From NCBI RefSeq assembly GCF_900099905.1, contig NZ_FNEE01000029.1, forward strand, positions 1-64,000: a stretch of DNA of 64,000 nt, read 5' to 3'. Both the position numbers and the translations under genes were made by a program. Within the stretch, counting starts at the first letter, position 1. Each line of letters begins with the position of its first letter. Of this stretch, positions 1-11,494 are shown piece by piece. Source of the DNA: Mesorhizobium muleiense. Its GTDB lineage: Bacteria; Pseudomonadota; Alphaproteobacteria; Rhizobiales; Rhizobiaceae. The notes under the pieces were generated by a model that was not told the DNA's origin, made no database searches, and saw only the letters and a program-made list of their open reading frames with translations.

Positions 1-326
1 GCTTTGAATTGACGAGAACATTCACACCTGGACACTTTCATGCCCTGGTAGACTTATTCTCTCAAAACGTGTCCGCCAAAGTCTCGTTCGAACCCAACAT
101 CCCTGGCGGGATGAAAGGCTCAGCAGGACTCTGCCGCCCACGTTTCTCTTTCTTCAATATTCAATTATCAAAGAACAGACATCGCAGACGCGGTGTCGTG
201 GCCCGTACGCTTGTGGCTCGGGGCCGTTCGAGTGTCGCTCACGCGGCTCTCTTGAATTTCGCAGAGGGCAGATCTAGAAGCGAACTTCTTCGTCGCCAGC
301 GGCGCGCCGCCCTCGTTGGTGAGGCG
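1..326 (-). other. rRNA operon leader (16S gene off the left edge)
   Basis: Read on the minus strand this is the untranslated leader between an rRNA promoter and a 16S gene. It contains a boxA-like antitermination element near 163-178 (minus strand TGTTCTTTGATAATTGA) of the type that precedes rhizobial 16S genes. The leader runs off the window edge, so the 16S gene itself is not visible. Open frames on either strand here are compositional. The leader identification is by resemblance to known rhizobial rrn leaders and by position behind a strong promoter. Confidence 0.75.
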
Positions 327-356
327 TATATAGTCGGCGCCCATCCAAAGTGTCAA
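327..356 (-). promoter_or_regulatory. strong sigma-70-type rrn promoter
   Basis: On the minus strand a perfect -35 box TTGACA (351-356) is followed after 18 bp by TATATA (327-332). Transcription would run leftward into the rRNA leader. The near-consensus boxes and an AT-rich upstream tract (361-385, resembling an UP element) fit a stable-RNA promoter. Confidence 0.75.
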
Positions 357-552
357 CAACGATTTCGGTCTTTTTTGAATTTTTTGCGACGAAAGATTGC
401 GGCGCCGATTTTCGGTAGCCGACTTCCGCGGCGGCATGGGGATAACAAAGCCGAACACCGCCACGGAGCCCTATTGCCGCCGCATTGCGGTTTGACACCA
501 ACGCCAACGAAGCTGGCGCAGCACCACTGGCGCGGCGCCTTATAAGAGACTG

Positions 553-584
553 TAAGAGAGCCACTAAGAGAGCCACTAAGAGAG
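553..584. repeat. 12-bp tandem repeat, about 2.7 copies
   Basis: The unit TAAGAGAGCCAC occurs at 553-564 and 565-576, followed by a partial copy at 577-584. It lies in the spacer between the leftward rrn promoter and the rightward M23 peptidase gene. No function is apparent. Apart from this repeat the spacer 357-710 holds nothing I can identify. Confidence 0.7.
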
Positions 585-710
585 AAGTATGACTGGGGAT
601 CTCGGCCGAAGCCAGCCGCTTCGTTGACTTCGCCCGCCGTGACAGGCAAATGTCATGGCCACAACAAAAGCGACAAGCCGTCCCGCCCGGGGAAGAAGCA
701 GCCTTTCTGG

Positions 711-2672
711 ATGCCAGATACGGAAAATGTCATAGCCGAACTCGGCAACGAGCCGCCGCTGATTGCGGACGGTCGCAGTGGCCCGCCCGACCGGCGCGAG
801 GTTTCGGCGCGCTGGCTGTCGGGCACTTTTCTTACCGGCGTGACGTCGAGCGTGCTGATGGGTGTGGCGCTGTTCGCAGCCCTCGACGGCCGTCAGCAAT
901 TGGCGACGCCGCCCGAAATCGCCGAACTGATCAGCCTTGCGAGAGGCGACGATTCCGGCGAGATCGCCAAGACCACCAGGCTGGTGGCGCCGCGCCAGAT
1001 CGCCAAGGCCAAGGACCGCCGGCGAATGGAAGTGCCGATGGTGACCAAGGTCGGCGACCGCGATGTCATCCACACCATGCCTTTCGTGCAGATCAAGATG
1101 GCGCTTGCCGCCGGGCACACGACCAGCCGCGCCTATCCGCCTTTCAATCCGATGCAGGTGTTTGGCGACGACCGCGACGGCAATGCCGGTCAGCCGGCGA
1201 CCGCCGCCGCAGGCCAGATCTATGGCGCCAAGGTCGAAAGCGAGTTGAGCCTGAAAACGGTCGATTTCCCAATCGAGACAGCAGCGTTCGACGAAAAGAG
1301 TGACTTGTCCGCCGACGAGGTGGAAAAGGTGGTGCGCGAGGCCGGCACGGGTCTGAGCGACGGCGCCGTGCAGGTCGCGTCGCTGCATTATGTCGACCCG
1401 CAGCGATTCGGCGATGCATTCGCCGAGAGCATGGCCGGCTCCTACGACGTCAGGATCGTTCCGGAAAACGTCTCGGTGTCGCCGCGTGCTGCCCCCGACG
1501 ATCAAGCGCCGGCCTTCGCCGAGGAGATCATCCCCTTCACCAGGGACCGCAACATCGTCGAGGCCTTCGCCGATTCGGGCTATACCGGCGAGGACGCCAC
1601 CGGTATGGCCGAGGCGATCGCCAAATTGCTGAATGCGACAGCGCTCAAGGCGGGAACCGTGCTGCGCGTCGGCCTCGAGATCCATGGCGACGCCGCCAAG
1701 GTCGTTCGCACCGGCATCTACGACAGGGCCCAGCATATAGTCACCATCGCGCTCGATGATCACGGCCAATATGTGCCGGCGCAGGAGCCGGAGCCCAATC
1801 CCGAATTGCTGACCGCGTTCGATGATTCGCCGCCGGTGGTGGTGCGCGGCAATCTGCCGAACGTCTATGACGGCATCTACCGCGCCGCCTACTCCTACGG
1901 CATGTCCAAGGCGATGACCAAGCGGCTGATCAAGCTCCTGGCGTCCGGCGTCGATTTCCAGTCGCGGCTCAATCCGTCGGACCGCATCGAGGTGCTGTTC
2001 TCGCAGCCGGATGGCGACGACCGGGCATCCGACGAATCCGAGCTGCTCTATGTCTCGGCGAGCTTCGGCGGCACGACGCGCAATTTCTACCGGTTCCAGA
2101 TGCAGGACGGCAGCACCGACTATTTCGACGAGGACGGCCGCAGCGCCCAGCAATTCCTGCTGCGCAATCCCCTGCCCGCAGGAAAATTCCGCTCCGGCTT
2201 CGGTGCCCGCAGGCATCCGATCCTCGGCTATGTGCGCTTGCATACCGGCGTTGATTGGTCAGCCGCCATCGGCACGCCGATCATCGCCGCCGGCAACGGT
2301 GTCGTCGAGAAGGCCGGCTGGGCCGGAGGCTATGGCAAACAGATCATCCTCCGTCACGCCAATGGCTACGAGACCTCCTACAATCACCAGAGCGCATTTG
2401 CCAAAGGCATCGCGCCGGGCGTGCGCGTCCGCCAAGGCCAGACCATCGGCTTTCTCGGCCAGACCGGCCTCGCCACCGGTCCGCACCTCCACTACGAGCT
2501 GATCGTCAACGGCACCAAGGTCGACCCGATGCGCGTTCGCCTGCCGGTCGGCAAGGTGCTGAAGGGCGACGACCTCGTCGCCTTCAAGCGCGAGCGCGGG
2601 CGCATCGATGATCTGCTCAAGCAGGAAGACAATGATTCGCTGAAGGTCGCGAGCGCCAAGATCGAAGGCTGA
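711..2672 (+). CDS. M23 family metallopeptidase, membrane anchored
   Basis: A 653-residue cell-envelope peptidase expected to cut peptidoglycan cross-bridges or stems. An N-terminal transmembrane segment lies around residues 35-55 and a long periplasmic region follows. A C-terminal LytM/M23 domain (about residues 500-620) carries the zinc-site signatures HTGVD and HLHYE. The start at ATG 711 is preferred; an in-frame TTG at 624 would add 29 residues but has no ribosome site, and the site before 711 is also weak, so the start is uncertain. It is divergent from the rrn promoter and convergent with the MFS transporter, 25 bp from that gene's end. Active M23 enzyme or a LytM-type activator cannot be separated, although the visible zinc ligands favour an active enzyme. 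Confidence 0.9.
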   Translation: MPDTENVIAELGNEPPLIADGRSGPPDRREVSARWLSGTFLTGVTSSVLMGVALFAALDGRQQLATPPEIAELISLARGDDSGEIAKTTRLVAPRQIAKAKDRRRMEVPMVTKVGDRDVIHTMPFVQIKMALAAGHTTSRAYPPFNPMQVFGDDRDGNAGQPATAAAGQIYGAKVESELSLKTVDFPIETAAFDEKSDLSADEVEKVVREAGTGLSDGAVQVASLHYVDPQRFGDAFAESMAGSYDVRIVPENVSVSPRAAPDDQAPAFAEEIIPFTRDRNIVEAFADSGYTGEDATGMAEAIAKLLNATALKAGTVLRVGLEIHGDAAKVVRTGIYDRAQHIVTIALDDHGQYVPAQEPEPNPELLTAFDDSPPVVVRGNLPNVYDGIYRAAYSYGMSKAMTKRLIKLLASGVDFQSRLNPSDRIEVLFSQPDGDDRASDESELLYVSASFGGTTRNFYRFQMQDGSTDYFDEDGRSAQQFLLRNPLPAGKFRSGFGARRHPILGYVRLHTGVDWSAAIGTPIIAAGNGVVEKAGWAGGYGKQIILRHANGYETSYNHQSAFAKGIAPGVRVRQGQTIGFLGQTGLATGPHLHYELIVNGTKVDPMRVRLPVGKVLKGDDLVAFKRERGRIDDLLKQEDNDSLKVASAKIEG

Positions 2673-2697
2673 GCCGAGTTGGGCCTTTGCCGGCTGC

Positions 2698-4248
2698 TCA
2701 GCGCTGCGGAGCCTCGGATCCACGCGGCCATGGCAGTCGCTCGCCGGAAACAGTCGTCCACGCCACGATCGCCGAGAGCAGGCAAAGCAGCGCGGTCACC
2801 AAGGCGACTGCTGCGAACGCTGCGTCGCTGGCGGCAAGCCTTGCTGCATCGACATCCGGCGCCGGTTCGCCGAAACCCGGAATGCCGGATGCGGCACCGC
2901 TGTTCAGCGCTGCTGCATAGACCCAGGCCGCCAGTGACCCCATCGCCGCCACTGCGATCAGGCCGCCAATGCGCGAGACGGCATTGTTGATTCCCGAGGC
3001 AGCACCGGTATCCTTGTCCTCGACCGCCGTCATCACCGCCGTCGACAGCGGCGACACCACCAGCGCCATGCCGAGCCCCATCAGCGCCATCAGCGGAAAC
3101 ACCCCCCACCAGAAACTGTGGATGCCAGCATAGGCCAGCACGGCAAGCCCGGCAAAGGCGACAGCGACGACGAGACTGCCGCTGGCGATCGGAAAACGCG
3201 GACCGATCCGGTCGGACCACTGGCCGACCGGCCCCGACAACAGCGCGATCAAGACCGACAGCGGCAGGAAGATGAAGCCGACCTCGGCGGCGCTCAGCCC
3301 CCATCCGGCGATGAGCAGCATCGGCAGATAGAACAGGTTGGCCGACAGTGCGAAATAGAGGAAGAAGGTCGCCACATTGGCGCCGGCGAAGGCGCCGACC
3401 CGAAACAGCGAGAGATCGATCATCGGTTCGCGCTGCCGGCGCTCGAAGACAATGAACACGATGAGCAGCACCGCGCCGGCGGCAATGCTCGGGCCGGACA
3501 TTTGCCCCTCGCCCTCTGCGCTCATCGAAGTCAAGCCGTAGGCAAGCGCTCCGAACGCCAAGGTGGCGAGTGCAGCGCCGCCGAGATCGAGGCTGCGCCT
3601 TTCGGTCGGTGCGTCGGCCGGAACCTTGGCGAGCAGAAGATAGATCGAGACAAGACCAAGCGGCAGATTGACCGCGAAGATCACCCGCCAGATGCCGTCG
3701 CCGAAGGCCGACAAGACAACGCCGCCCAGCACCGGGCCAAGCGCCGTCGTCAGCGCCGAGGCTGCCGCCCAGATGCCGATCGCCCTGCCGCGCTCCTTCT
3801 TCGGATAGGCCTTGGCGATAATGGCGAGGCTGCCTGGCACCATGATGGCAGCACCGATGCCCTGGATGGCGCGAAACGCAATGAGCATTGGCGGGTTCGG
3901 CGCCACCGCGCAGGCAAGCGAGGCGGCAATGAACAGCGCGATGCCTGCCACGAAAGCATGCCGCAGGCCAAAACGGTCGCCGGCGGCGCCGCCAACAAGG
4001 ATGAGTGCCGAAAGCGTCAGCGCATAGGCGTTTGAAATCCACTGCGCCTCGGCGAAACTGGCGCCAAGATCGACGCGGATCGCCGGCGTGGCGATGGCCA
4101 GGATCGAGCCGTCGATGAAGCCGAGCGCGGAAGCTAGGATCGCCGCGATCAGCACGAACCTGCGGCGCGATTGCGGGCAGAACGTATCGGCCGGCAGCGG
4201 CCTGACCAGGGGGACGGCTTCGGCGCCGACTTCGCTTGGAGAACGCAT
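2698..4248 (-). CDS. MFS transporter, DHA2 (EmrB/QacA-like) drug efflux type
   Basis: A 516-residue inner-membrane transporter with about 14 hydrophobic segments, the count expected of the DHA2 proton-antiport family. The loop after TM2 reads GGAAGDRFGLR, the conserved MFS motif A, and a motif-C-like GPVLGG occurs in TM5. Family members export drugs, dyes or lipophilic compounds; the substrate is not predictable here. There is no adjacent periplasmic adaptor (EmrA) or regulator, so it probably works alone. The ATG at 4248 gives a short cytosolic tail before TM1. Confidence 0.9.
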   Translation of the reverse strand: MRSPSEVGAEAVPLVRPLPADTFCPQSRRRFVLIAAILASALGFIDGSILAIATPAIRVDLGASFAEAQWISNAYALTLSALILVGGAAGDRFGLRHAFVAGIALFIAASLACAVAPNPPMLIAFRAIQGIGAAIMVPGSLAIIAKAYPKKERGRAIGIWAAASALTTALGPVLGGVVLSAFGDGIWRVIFAVNLPLGLVSIYLLLAKVPADAPTERRSLDLGGAALATLAFGALAYGLTSMSAEGEGQMSGPSIAAGAVLLIVFIVFERRQREPMIDLSLFRVGAFAGANVATFFLYFALSANLFYLPMLLIAGWGLSAAEVGFIFLPLSVLIALLSGPVGQWSDRIGPRFPIASGSLVVAVAFAGLAVLAYAGIHSFWWGVFPLMALMGLGMALVVSPLSTAVMTAVEDKDTGAASGINNAVSRIGGLIAVAAMGSLAAWVYAAALNSGAASGIPGFGEPAPDVDAARLAASDAAFAAVALVTALLCLLSAIVAWTTVSGERLPWPRGSEAPQR

Positions 4249-4385
4249 GAAGCCTGCTTAGACCTCCTATGCGCCGGCAACAACCGGCCAGAGGGTTGCT
4301 GTCGTTGAAACCAGAACAGGATCACGTCGCCCAAAGAGCCTGCTCCCGGGTTGACCCAGGACTGCGCGATGATTTGGGATAGGGC

Positions 4386-5864
4386 TCAGTCGATGAATTC
4401 CACCGTGACGCCCGGCGACACGATTTTTGCCAGTTCGCGCGCGTCCCAATTGGTCAGCCGCACGCAGCCATGACTTTCGGTCTTGCCGATCTTGGAGGGG
4501 TCGGGTGTGCCGTGAATGCCGTAGGTCGGCTTGTCCAGCGCAATCCAGACCGAGCCGACGGGGCCGTTCGGGCCCGGCGGGATGGTCAGGATCTTGTTGT
4601 TTTCGCCCTGCTTGAAATTGATGTTCGGATTGTAGGTGTAGTTCGGGTCGAGAGCGACCCGCGACACCGCATGCGTGCCGGTGGGTGAAGGCGTGTCAGC
4701 CGAGCCGATGGTGGCTGGATAGGCCGCGATCAGCTTGCCCGACGCGTCATAGGCGCGGGCCTGCTTTTTGCCCTTGTCGGCGATGATGCGTGCCACCGGC
4801 GTGGCCACCAGCCTGCCGAAATTGGCGACCTTGATGATCGTGCCGGGACGGTTGAAATTGGCTTCCGGATTGAGCGCCTTCAGATAGTTCTCGTCCATGT
4901 GGAACCGCTCGGCCAGCGCTTCGGTGACTGAGGTATAGCTCAGCCGTTCGAGTTGCGCCTTCTGGCCGTAGTCTTCCGGCACCGATGCGACATAGGGGCC
5001 GGCAGCATCCTCGGGCGTGATGCTGTAGGAGGCGAAGGCATCGCCGCCGGACTGCTCAAGCGCCGCCTGGATGCCGACCACATCGGTCGACCGCAGATTG
5101 CTGCCGGTGATCTCGTTGTAGGCGGCGAGCGCCTTGTCGACATTCGAGCCGAAGCGCCCGTCGACGACGCCGGGCGAAGCGCCGGCGCGGTCGAGCAGCA
5201 CTTGCAGCGCCGCGACCTCTTGGCGTGCACCGAGTGAAAGCGACGGATCGACGACAATCTTACCGTCGATCTTTGGCGGCAGTGCCGCCTGGTCGCCCGG
5301 CTCCATCGGCTCGACCGGTTCGATCGCAGCCTCGTTGAGCGGCTGGCGCATGACGGTGCGCGGCTTTACCGGCTGCGGCGCTTCCGGATAATTGTTGCCA
5401 TAGTTGCCACCATCCAGCGGTGCTTCGGGAAAAGCGTCCACCGGATCGCCGTAGGCATCATACTCGTCGACCGGCGGTACGACGATCAGGCCCTCCTCTT
5501 CCAATTGCCTGCGGCGCAAGCGCGCCTGGTCCTCCGGATCGTCGAGATAATAGCGGTCGTCCTCGACCGGTCCGAGATTGCGCAAGCCCTCGCGGCGGAG
5601 TGCGCGGCGATCGAACCTGGCCTGCGGCGGCTGGATGGCGAGCACCTTGCCGGTTTCCGTATCGACGATGACGCGGTTTCCTCTGGCGTCGTAGTAGACG
5701 TCGAAATCGCCGTTCTGGGCGACCAGCACAGCATGGCTATCCGCGGCTCGGGCATCCGCGGCGCGGGCAGATCGCGGCGCGATGTCCTGCGTCGGCGCGG
5801 CCATTACACTCGAAGAAAGCAGCCCGGCGGCGAACGCCGAAAGGGTGAAGATCGTGCGGAACAT
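4386..5864 (-). CDS. L,D-transpeptidase (YkuD domain) with PG-binding-like and LysM-like segments
   Basis: A 492-residue exported enzyme that would form 3-3 cross-links in peptidoglycan or attach proteins to it. The start at 5864 places a clean signal peptide at the N-terminus (MFRTIFTLSAFAAGLLSSS), while upstream in-frame codons fall in a repeat. A proline-rich segment is followed by a peptidoglycan-binding-like helix region (about residues 210-270), a LysM-like stretch (about 315-355), and a C-terminal YkuD domain. The YkuD catalytic signature SHGCVRLTN is intact, preceded by a histidine in GIHGTPD. Rhizobiales grow at the pole with many such enzymes, so redundancy is likely. Confidence 0.92.
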   Translation of the reverse strand: MFRTIFTLSAFAAGLLSSSVMAAPTQDIAPRSARAADARAADSHAVLVAQNGDFDVYYDARGNRVIVDTETGKVLAIQPPQARFDRRALRREGLRNLGPVEDDRYYLDDPEDQARLRRRQLEEEGLIVVPPVDEYDAYGDPVDAFPEAPLDGGNYGNNYPEAPQPVKPRTVMRQPLNEAAIEPVEPMEPGDQAALPPKIDGKIVVDPSLSLGARQEVAALQVLLDRAGASPGVVDGRFGSNVDKALAAYNEITGSNLRSTDVVGIQAALEQSGGDAFASYSITPEDAAGPYVASVPEDYGQKAQLERLSYTSVTEALAERFHMDENYLKALNPEANFNRPGTIIKVANFGRLVATPVARIIADKGKKQARAYDASGKLIAAYPATIGSADTPSPTGTHAVSRVALDPNYTYNPNINFKQGENNKILTIPPGPNGPVGSVWIALDKPTYGIHGTPDPSKIGKTESHGCVRLTNWDARELAKIVSPGVTVEFID

Positions 5865-5914
5865 GCTGGCCAAATTCTCCGGTCCGTAATTGCCGCCGCC
5901 CGGCGTTGTCTCTT

Positions 5915-6010
5915 TAGAGCGCCGCGCGTCCCTTCGGACGCGCAGGGACGCTCTAACACGTAAAAAACTCCGCATCATGCTTTCCGAAAATCCAATTCGA
6001 TTTTCGGGCC
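5915..6010. repeat. dispersed palindromic intergenic repeat, copy 1
   Basis: A long hairpin (5917-5954; arms AGAGC...GCTCT with internal GCGCGTCC/GGACGCGC) is followed by a second hairpin, CCGAAAATC...GATTTTCGG. The same two-part arrangement recurs, diverged, near 15052-15150 and 62573-62690. It sits directly upstream of the L,D-transpeptidase gene. Confidence 0.75.
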
Positions 6011-6040
6011 TTTGCGGCAGGCGAACCCTTCGCCAGCAAA

Positions 6041-6478
6041 TCAGTTGCCAACCATAAGGTTCCAACATGAACCGGGCATGAAGATGGCGGATTTCTGGCG
6101 GGCTGGAGCAAGAACACTGGCGGCGAATGCCAATTCCTTGCGCGCCTGCTTCGTCAGCTTGAGCACGACAAGGCGGTGGCTTTCGCGCAGATAGTCCTTT
6201 AGCGCGTCATCGTCCATGCTTTGGCTTGTCTGGCGCTGGATCCATTTCATGCCGCGTGAGGCAAGATAGGGCGCGGGCCGAAGGCCCGGCTGTTCCTTCA
6301 AGATGTCATAAGCGATGTCGGAGCATTTGAAGGTGACGAACGGCTCCTTGCCATCGCTCCAACCGCCGATCGCAAAGACCTTGGCTCCGACTTTCCAGAC
6401 ATGAGCACCGCCCCACTGGACGACATGGGTCGCCGACGGCAGCGAGGCGCAGAAGCTGTTGTAGTCGTCCAACGTCAT
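6041..6478 (-). CDS. MmcQ/YjbR family protein
   Basis: A 145-residue protein of the MmcQ/YjbR fold (cystatin-like/CyaY-like DNA-binding superfamily). Typical sequence landmarks include an N-terminal helix ending in LPSATH, the strand pair VWKVGAKVFAIGGW, and the C-terminal block SHRLVVLKLTKQARKEL. The biochemical role of the family is poorly defined; DNA binding is proposed from structure. It is followed by clpB in the same direction, about 45 bp from the clpB stop codon, but clpB has its own heat-shock promoter, so the two are probably separate units. Confidence 0.85.
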   Translation of the reverse strand: MTLDDYNSFCASLPSATHVVQWGGAHVWKVGAKVFAIGGWSDGKEPFVTFKCSDIAYDILKEQPGLRPAPYLASRGMKWIQRQTSQSMDDDALKDYLRESHRLVVLKLTKQARKELAFAASVLAPARQKSAIFMPGSCWNLMVGN

Positions 6479-6522
6479 CTGCGCCCCCGTTTAATTTTTT
6501 GATTGTGCGGCGGCCTCGAAAA

Positions 6523-9129
<2,607 letters not shown>

Positions 9130-9222
9130 ATCTGTCTCCTTCCGTCACCGGCCCGCTTTGCGGCACCGGATCAGATTGCGGTGACGGACCCGCCCGTTCG
9201 AGCCGGGTCCTGTTCACGCGAG

Positions 9223-9251
9223 ATATGGGGCGCAATCCACGGACCCTCAAG
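9223..9251 (-). promoter_or_regulatory. RpoH (sigma-32) heat-shock promoter of clpB
   Basis: On the minus strand CTTGAGG (9245-9251) and CCCCATAT (9223-9230) are separated by 14 bp, which matches the sigma-32 consensus CTTGAAA-N13/15-CCCCATNT almost exactly. It points at clpB, a classic heat-shock gene. Confidence 0.85.
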
Positions 9252-9299
9252 ACGTCCCGATAACGGCGGACTTAATATTCCCCGGGGGGGCGCACATAC

Positions 9300-9327
9300 A
9301 AAAACGGCGGAGATTTCTCTCCGCCGT
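9300..9327 (-). terminator. intrinsic terminator of the DUF4167 gene
   Basis: A perfect 10-bp stem (ACGGCGGAGA / TCTCCGCCGT, 9304-9313 and 9318-9327) with a 4-nt loop is followed on the minus strand by five T residues. It lies about 26 bp beyond the DUF4167 stop codon and insulates clpB from that gene. Confidence 0.85.
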
Positions 9328-9352
9328 CCAGGAATGTCTGGGCCTTGCTCGA

Positions 9353-10312
9353 TCAGTTGTTGACGTCGACGATGGTGGGCTCGCCACCGGCGTCTTCCGC
9401 CGGAGCAGCATTCACGTTATCGCCGCCAGCATTGTCGTTACCGCCATCCACCTGATCAGCCACCTGATCAGCATTGACGCGCGGACGGCGCGGACGCCTG
9501 GGGCGGCGGGCAGCGCCGCTTTCGGCGGCGGCTTCGTTCATCTCGGCCCGGGCAGCCAGAGCCGCTGGCGAAAAGCTTTCGAACTGCGGCGCGGGTTCGG
9601 CCACAGAAACAGGCTCGTTCGGAGACACAGCTTCCGCCTGCACGGGGGTTTCGTTCTGAACCGGTCTCTCGTTGCGCCGGTTCTGATCGCCGCGCTGTCC
9701 GCCCTGCTCGCCGCGCGCACCAAATTCGCCGCGCTGGCCGTTCTGGCCGTAGCCGCCATTGGGGCGACGGTCGCGATGGCGGTTGTCTCGCCCGCCGGCA
9801 TCGCGCCCACTGGCATCACGCCCACTGGCATCACGATTGTCACGGCCGTTTTCCTGGTTGAGCGTCAATTCAGCCGGCGTGCCGTCGATGACCGGCTGCG
9901 GGCCTGCACCGTGGTTGACCACCGGAGCCGCAGTCTCGCCGACATTGCTGTTGCCGCCATTGTCGAACTCGTCGCGATCTTCGTCGCCGTCATCGTCGAA
10001 ATCGTCGCGGTTCTGCTGAGCGCTCTGGATCGGCAGCTGCGCCTGCGCGGCAGCGATGATGCGATTGTAGTGCTCGGCGTGCTGGAGATAGTTTTCCGCC
10101 ATCACCCGGTCGCCGGAGCTCTGCGCGTCACGGGCAAGGGTTGCGTATTTTTCGGCGATCTGCTGAGCCGATCCGCGGATCTTCACGTCCGGACCGTTGC
10201 TCTCGTAATTGCGCGTCAGGGGATTTGGACCCTTGCGGTTGTTGTTATTGTTGTTGCCGCCGCCATTGTTGTTGCGACCGCGCATGCGCCTGTTCTGCTG
10301 TTGTGGCCTCAT
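9353..10312 (-). CDS. DUF4167 domain protein, low-complexity Asn/Arg/Gly-rich
   Basis: A 319-residue protein whose N-terminus is a basic Asn-rich stretch (RGRNNNGGG..NNNNNNRKG) followed by the conserved DUF4167 core of about 70 residues (RNYESNGPDVKIRGSAQQIA...YLQHAEHYNRI). The rest is disordered, with acidic patches and degenerate GRDASGRD repeats encoded by short tandem repeats around 9796-9845. The family occurs in Rhizobiales next to prmC/prfA, as here. The RG/RN-rich tail suggests RNA or ribosome contact, which is inference only. It is transcribed in the same direction as prfA-prmC but 303 bp downstream of prmC. Confidence 0.88.
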   Translation of the reverse strand: MRPQQQNRRMRGRNNNGGGNNNNNNRKGPNPLTRNYESNGPDVKIRGSAQQIAEKYATLARDAQSSGDRVMAENYLQHAEHYNRIIAAAQAQLPIQSAQQNRDDFDDDGDEDRDEFDNGGNSNVGETAAPVVNHGAGPQPVIDGTPAELTLNQENGRDNRDASGRDASGRDAGGRDNRHRDRRPNGGYGQNGQRGEFGARGEQGGQRGDQNRRNERPVQNETPVQAEAVSPNEPVSVAEPAPQFESFSPAALAARAEMNEAAAESGAARRPRRPRRPRVNADQVADQVDGGNDNAGGDNVNAAPAEDAGGEPTIVDVNN

Positions 10313-10615
10313 TCGACTCTCTTCATTTTGAAATTTTTCGAAAACTTTTCACGAACGGAGGCGCTCATGCAGCCAGCCGTTTCGTCTCTTCACCGGCGTT
10401 CGCCCGCATCGATTGCGTTGGCGCCACGTCTCATCCTGTTCCGGTTACATCACTTGCCGGACGATCCCCGCACGAAGCTTGGGCGTCGTTTGCACAAGAA
10501 GGCAGCTATTTCCAAGGAAACCGAATCGCTAAGAGCACTGCCTGCTTCGTCTCATCCGGTTAAGGCGACCCTAGCCGCATTCCCCGGCATTGCCAAGCGC
10601 TTTTTTTGCACTGCA
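10313..10615. other. 303-bp spacer between prmC and the DUF4167 gene
   Basis: No gene is supported on either strand. The 50 bp next to the DUF4167 start are AT-rich (runs such as GAAATTTTTCGAAAAC at 10329-10344) and probably hold its promoter and leader. I see no convincing terminator for prmC. Confidence 0.5.
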
Positions 10616-11494
10616 TCACGGCCTTGTCAGTTCAAAGATCAGAACCCTCTCGTTTCCGCCAAAGTCGCGGAATACCCCCGCCGGCATATAGCCGGCTGCG
10701 GAGAAAACGCCCGTGACCTCTTTGCGCTGGGTGTGGCCGATCTCGACCGCAATCCTGCCCTCGGCTTCCAAAAAAACTGCCGCCTCGGCGGCGATGATCC
10801 TGTAGGGACTCAGACCGTCCACGCCGCCATCAAGGGCTTGGCGTGGATCGAAACCGCGGACTTCGCCCTGCAGATTTTCGATGTCTATGGACGCTATATA
10901 GGGCGGGTTGGCGGCAATTACATGGTATCGGCCAAAAACTTTTTCGAACCAGTCGGATTCGAGCACCTGGAACCGGTCGGCCAACCCCAATTCCCCTGCA
11001 TTGCGCATGGCGGTCACCAGCGCGCCTGGCGAAATATCGACACCGGTGGCGACCGCCGCCGGAACGGCGCTGAGCAGCGCCAGCGCGATGGCGCCGGTGC
11101 CGGTGCCGAGATCGAGGATGCGGCACTCGCCTTGCCGTTCCGCTGTCGCCTTCACGAAGGGCAGCACCGCTTCGACCAGCGTTTCGGTGTCCGGTCGCGG
11201 CTCCAGCGTTTCCGGTGACAACGACAGGCGCAAGCCATAGAACTCGCGATGGCCGAGGATGCGATGCACCGGCTCACCGGCAACCCGCCGCCTCAAGGCT
11301 GCATCGATCGCGGCAATCGCGCCGGCATCGACACTGCATTCGGGATCGGCGATGGCTTGTGTGCGGGTCGTACCGGAAAAATGTTCGACGATCAGCCTCG
11401 CATCCAGCGCCGGATCGGCGACTGCGGCCGCAGCAAGGCGTGCCCGCGCCGCCTTCAGCAGCAGCCCTAGCCTACTGGGCAGACTGTCAGCCAT
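10616..11494 (-). CDS. prmC: peptide chain release factor N5-glutamine methyltransferase PrmC
   Basis: A 292-residue SAM-dependent enzyme that methylates the Gln of the GGQ motif in release factors 1 and 2. An N-terminal helical substrate-recognition domain (about 1-90) is followed by the Rossmann methyltransferase fold with motif I ILDLGTGTGAIALAL and the diagnostic catalytic motif NPPY (VIAANPPYI). Its start overlaps the 3' end of prfA by 8 bp, the standard operon with its own substrate. Length and motifs are typical of a functional enzyme. Confidence 0.97.
   Translation of the reverse strand: MADSLPSRLGLLLKAARARLAAAAVADPALDARLIVEHFSGTTRTQAIADPECSVDAGAIAAIDAALRRRVAGEPVHRILGHREFYGLRLSLSPETLEPRPDTETLVEAVLPFVKATAERQGECRILDLGTGTGAIALALLSAVPAAVATGVDISPGALVTAMRNAGELGLADRFQVLESDWFEKVFGRYHVIAANPPYIASIDIENLQGEVRGFDPRQALDGGVDGLSPYRIIAAEAAVFLEAEGRIAVEIGHTQRKEVTGVFSAAGYMPAGVFRDFGGNERVLIFELTRP

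Noticed and set aside
576..2243. Long open frame (555 codons) on the minus strand opposite the M23 peptidase gene
   Set aside because: It is a GC-rich antisense shadow; the plus strand encodes a complete, recognisable peptidase with zinc motifs.
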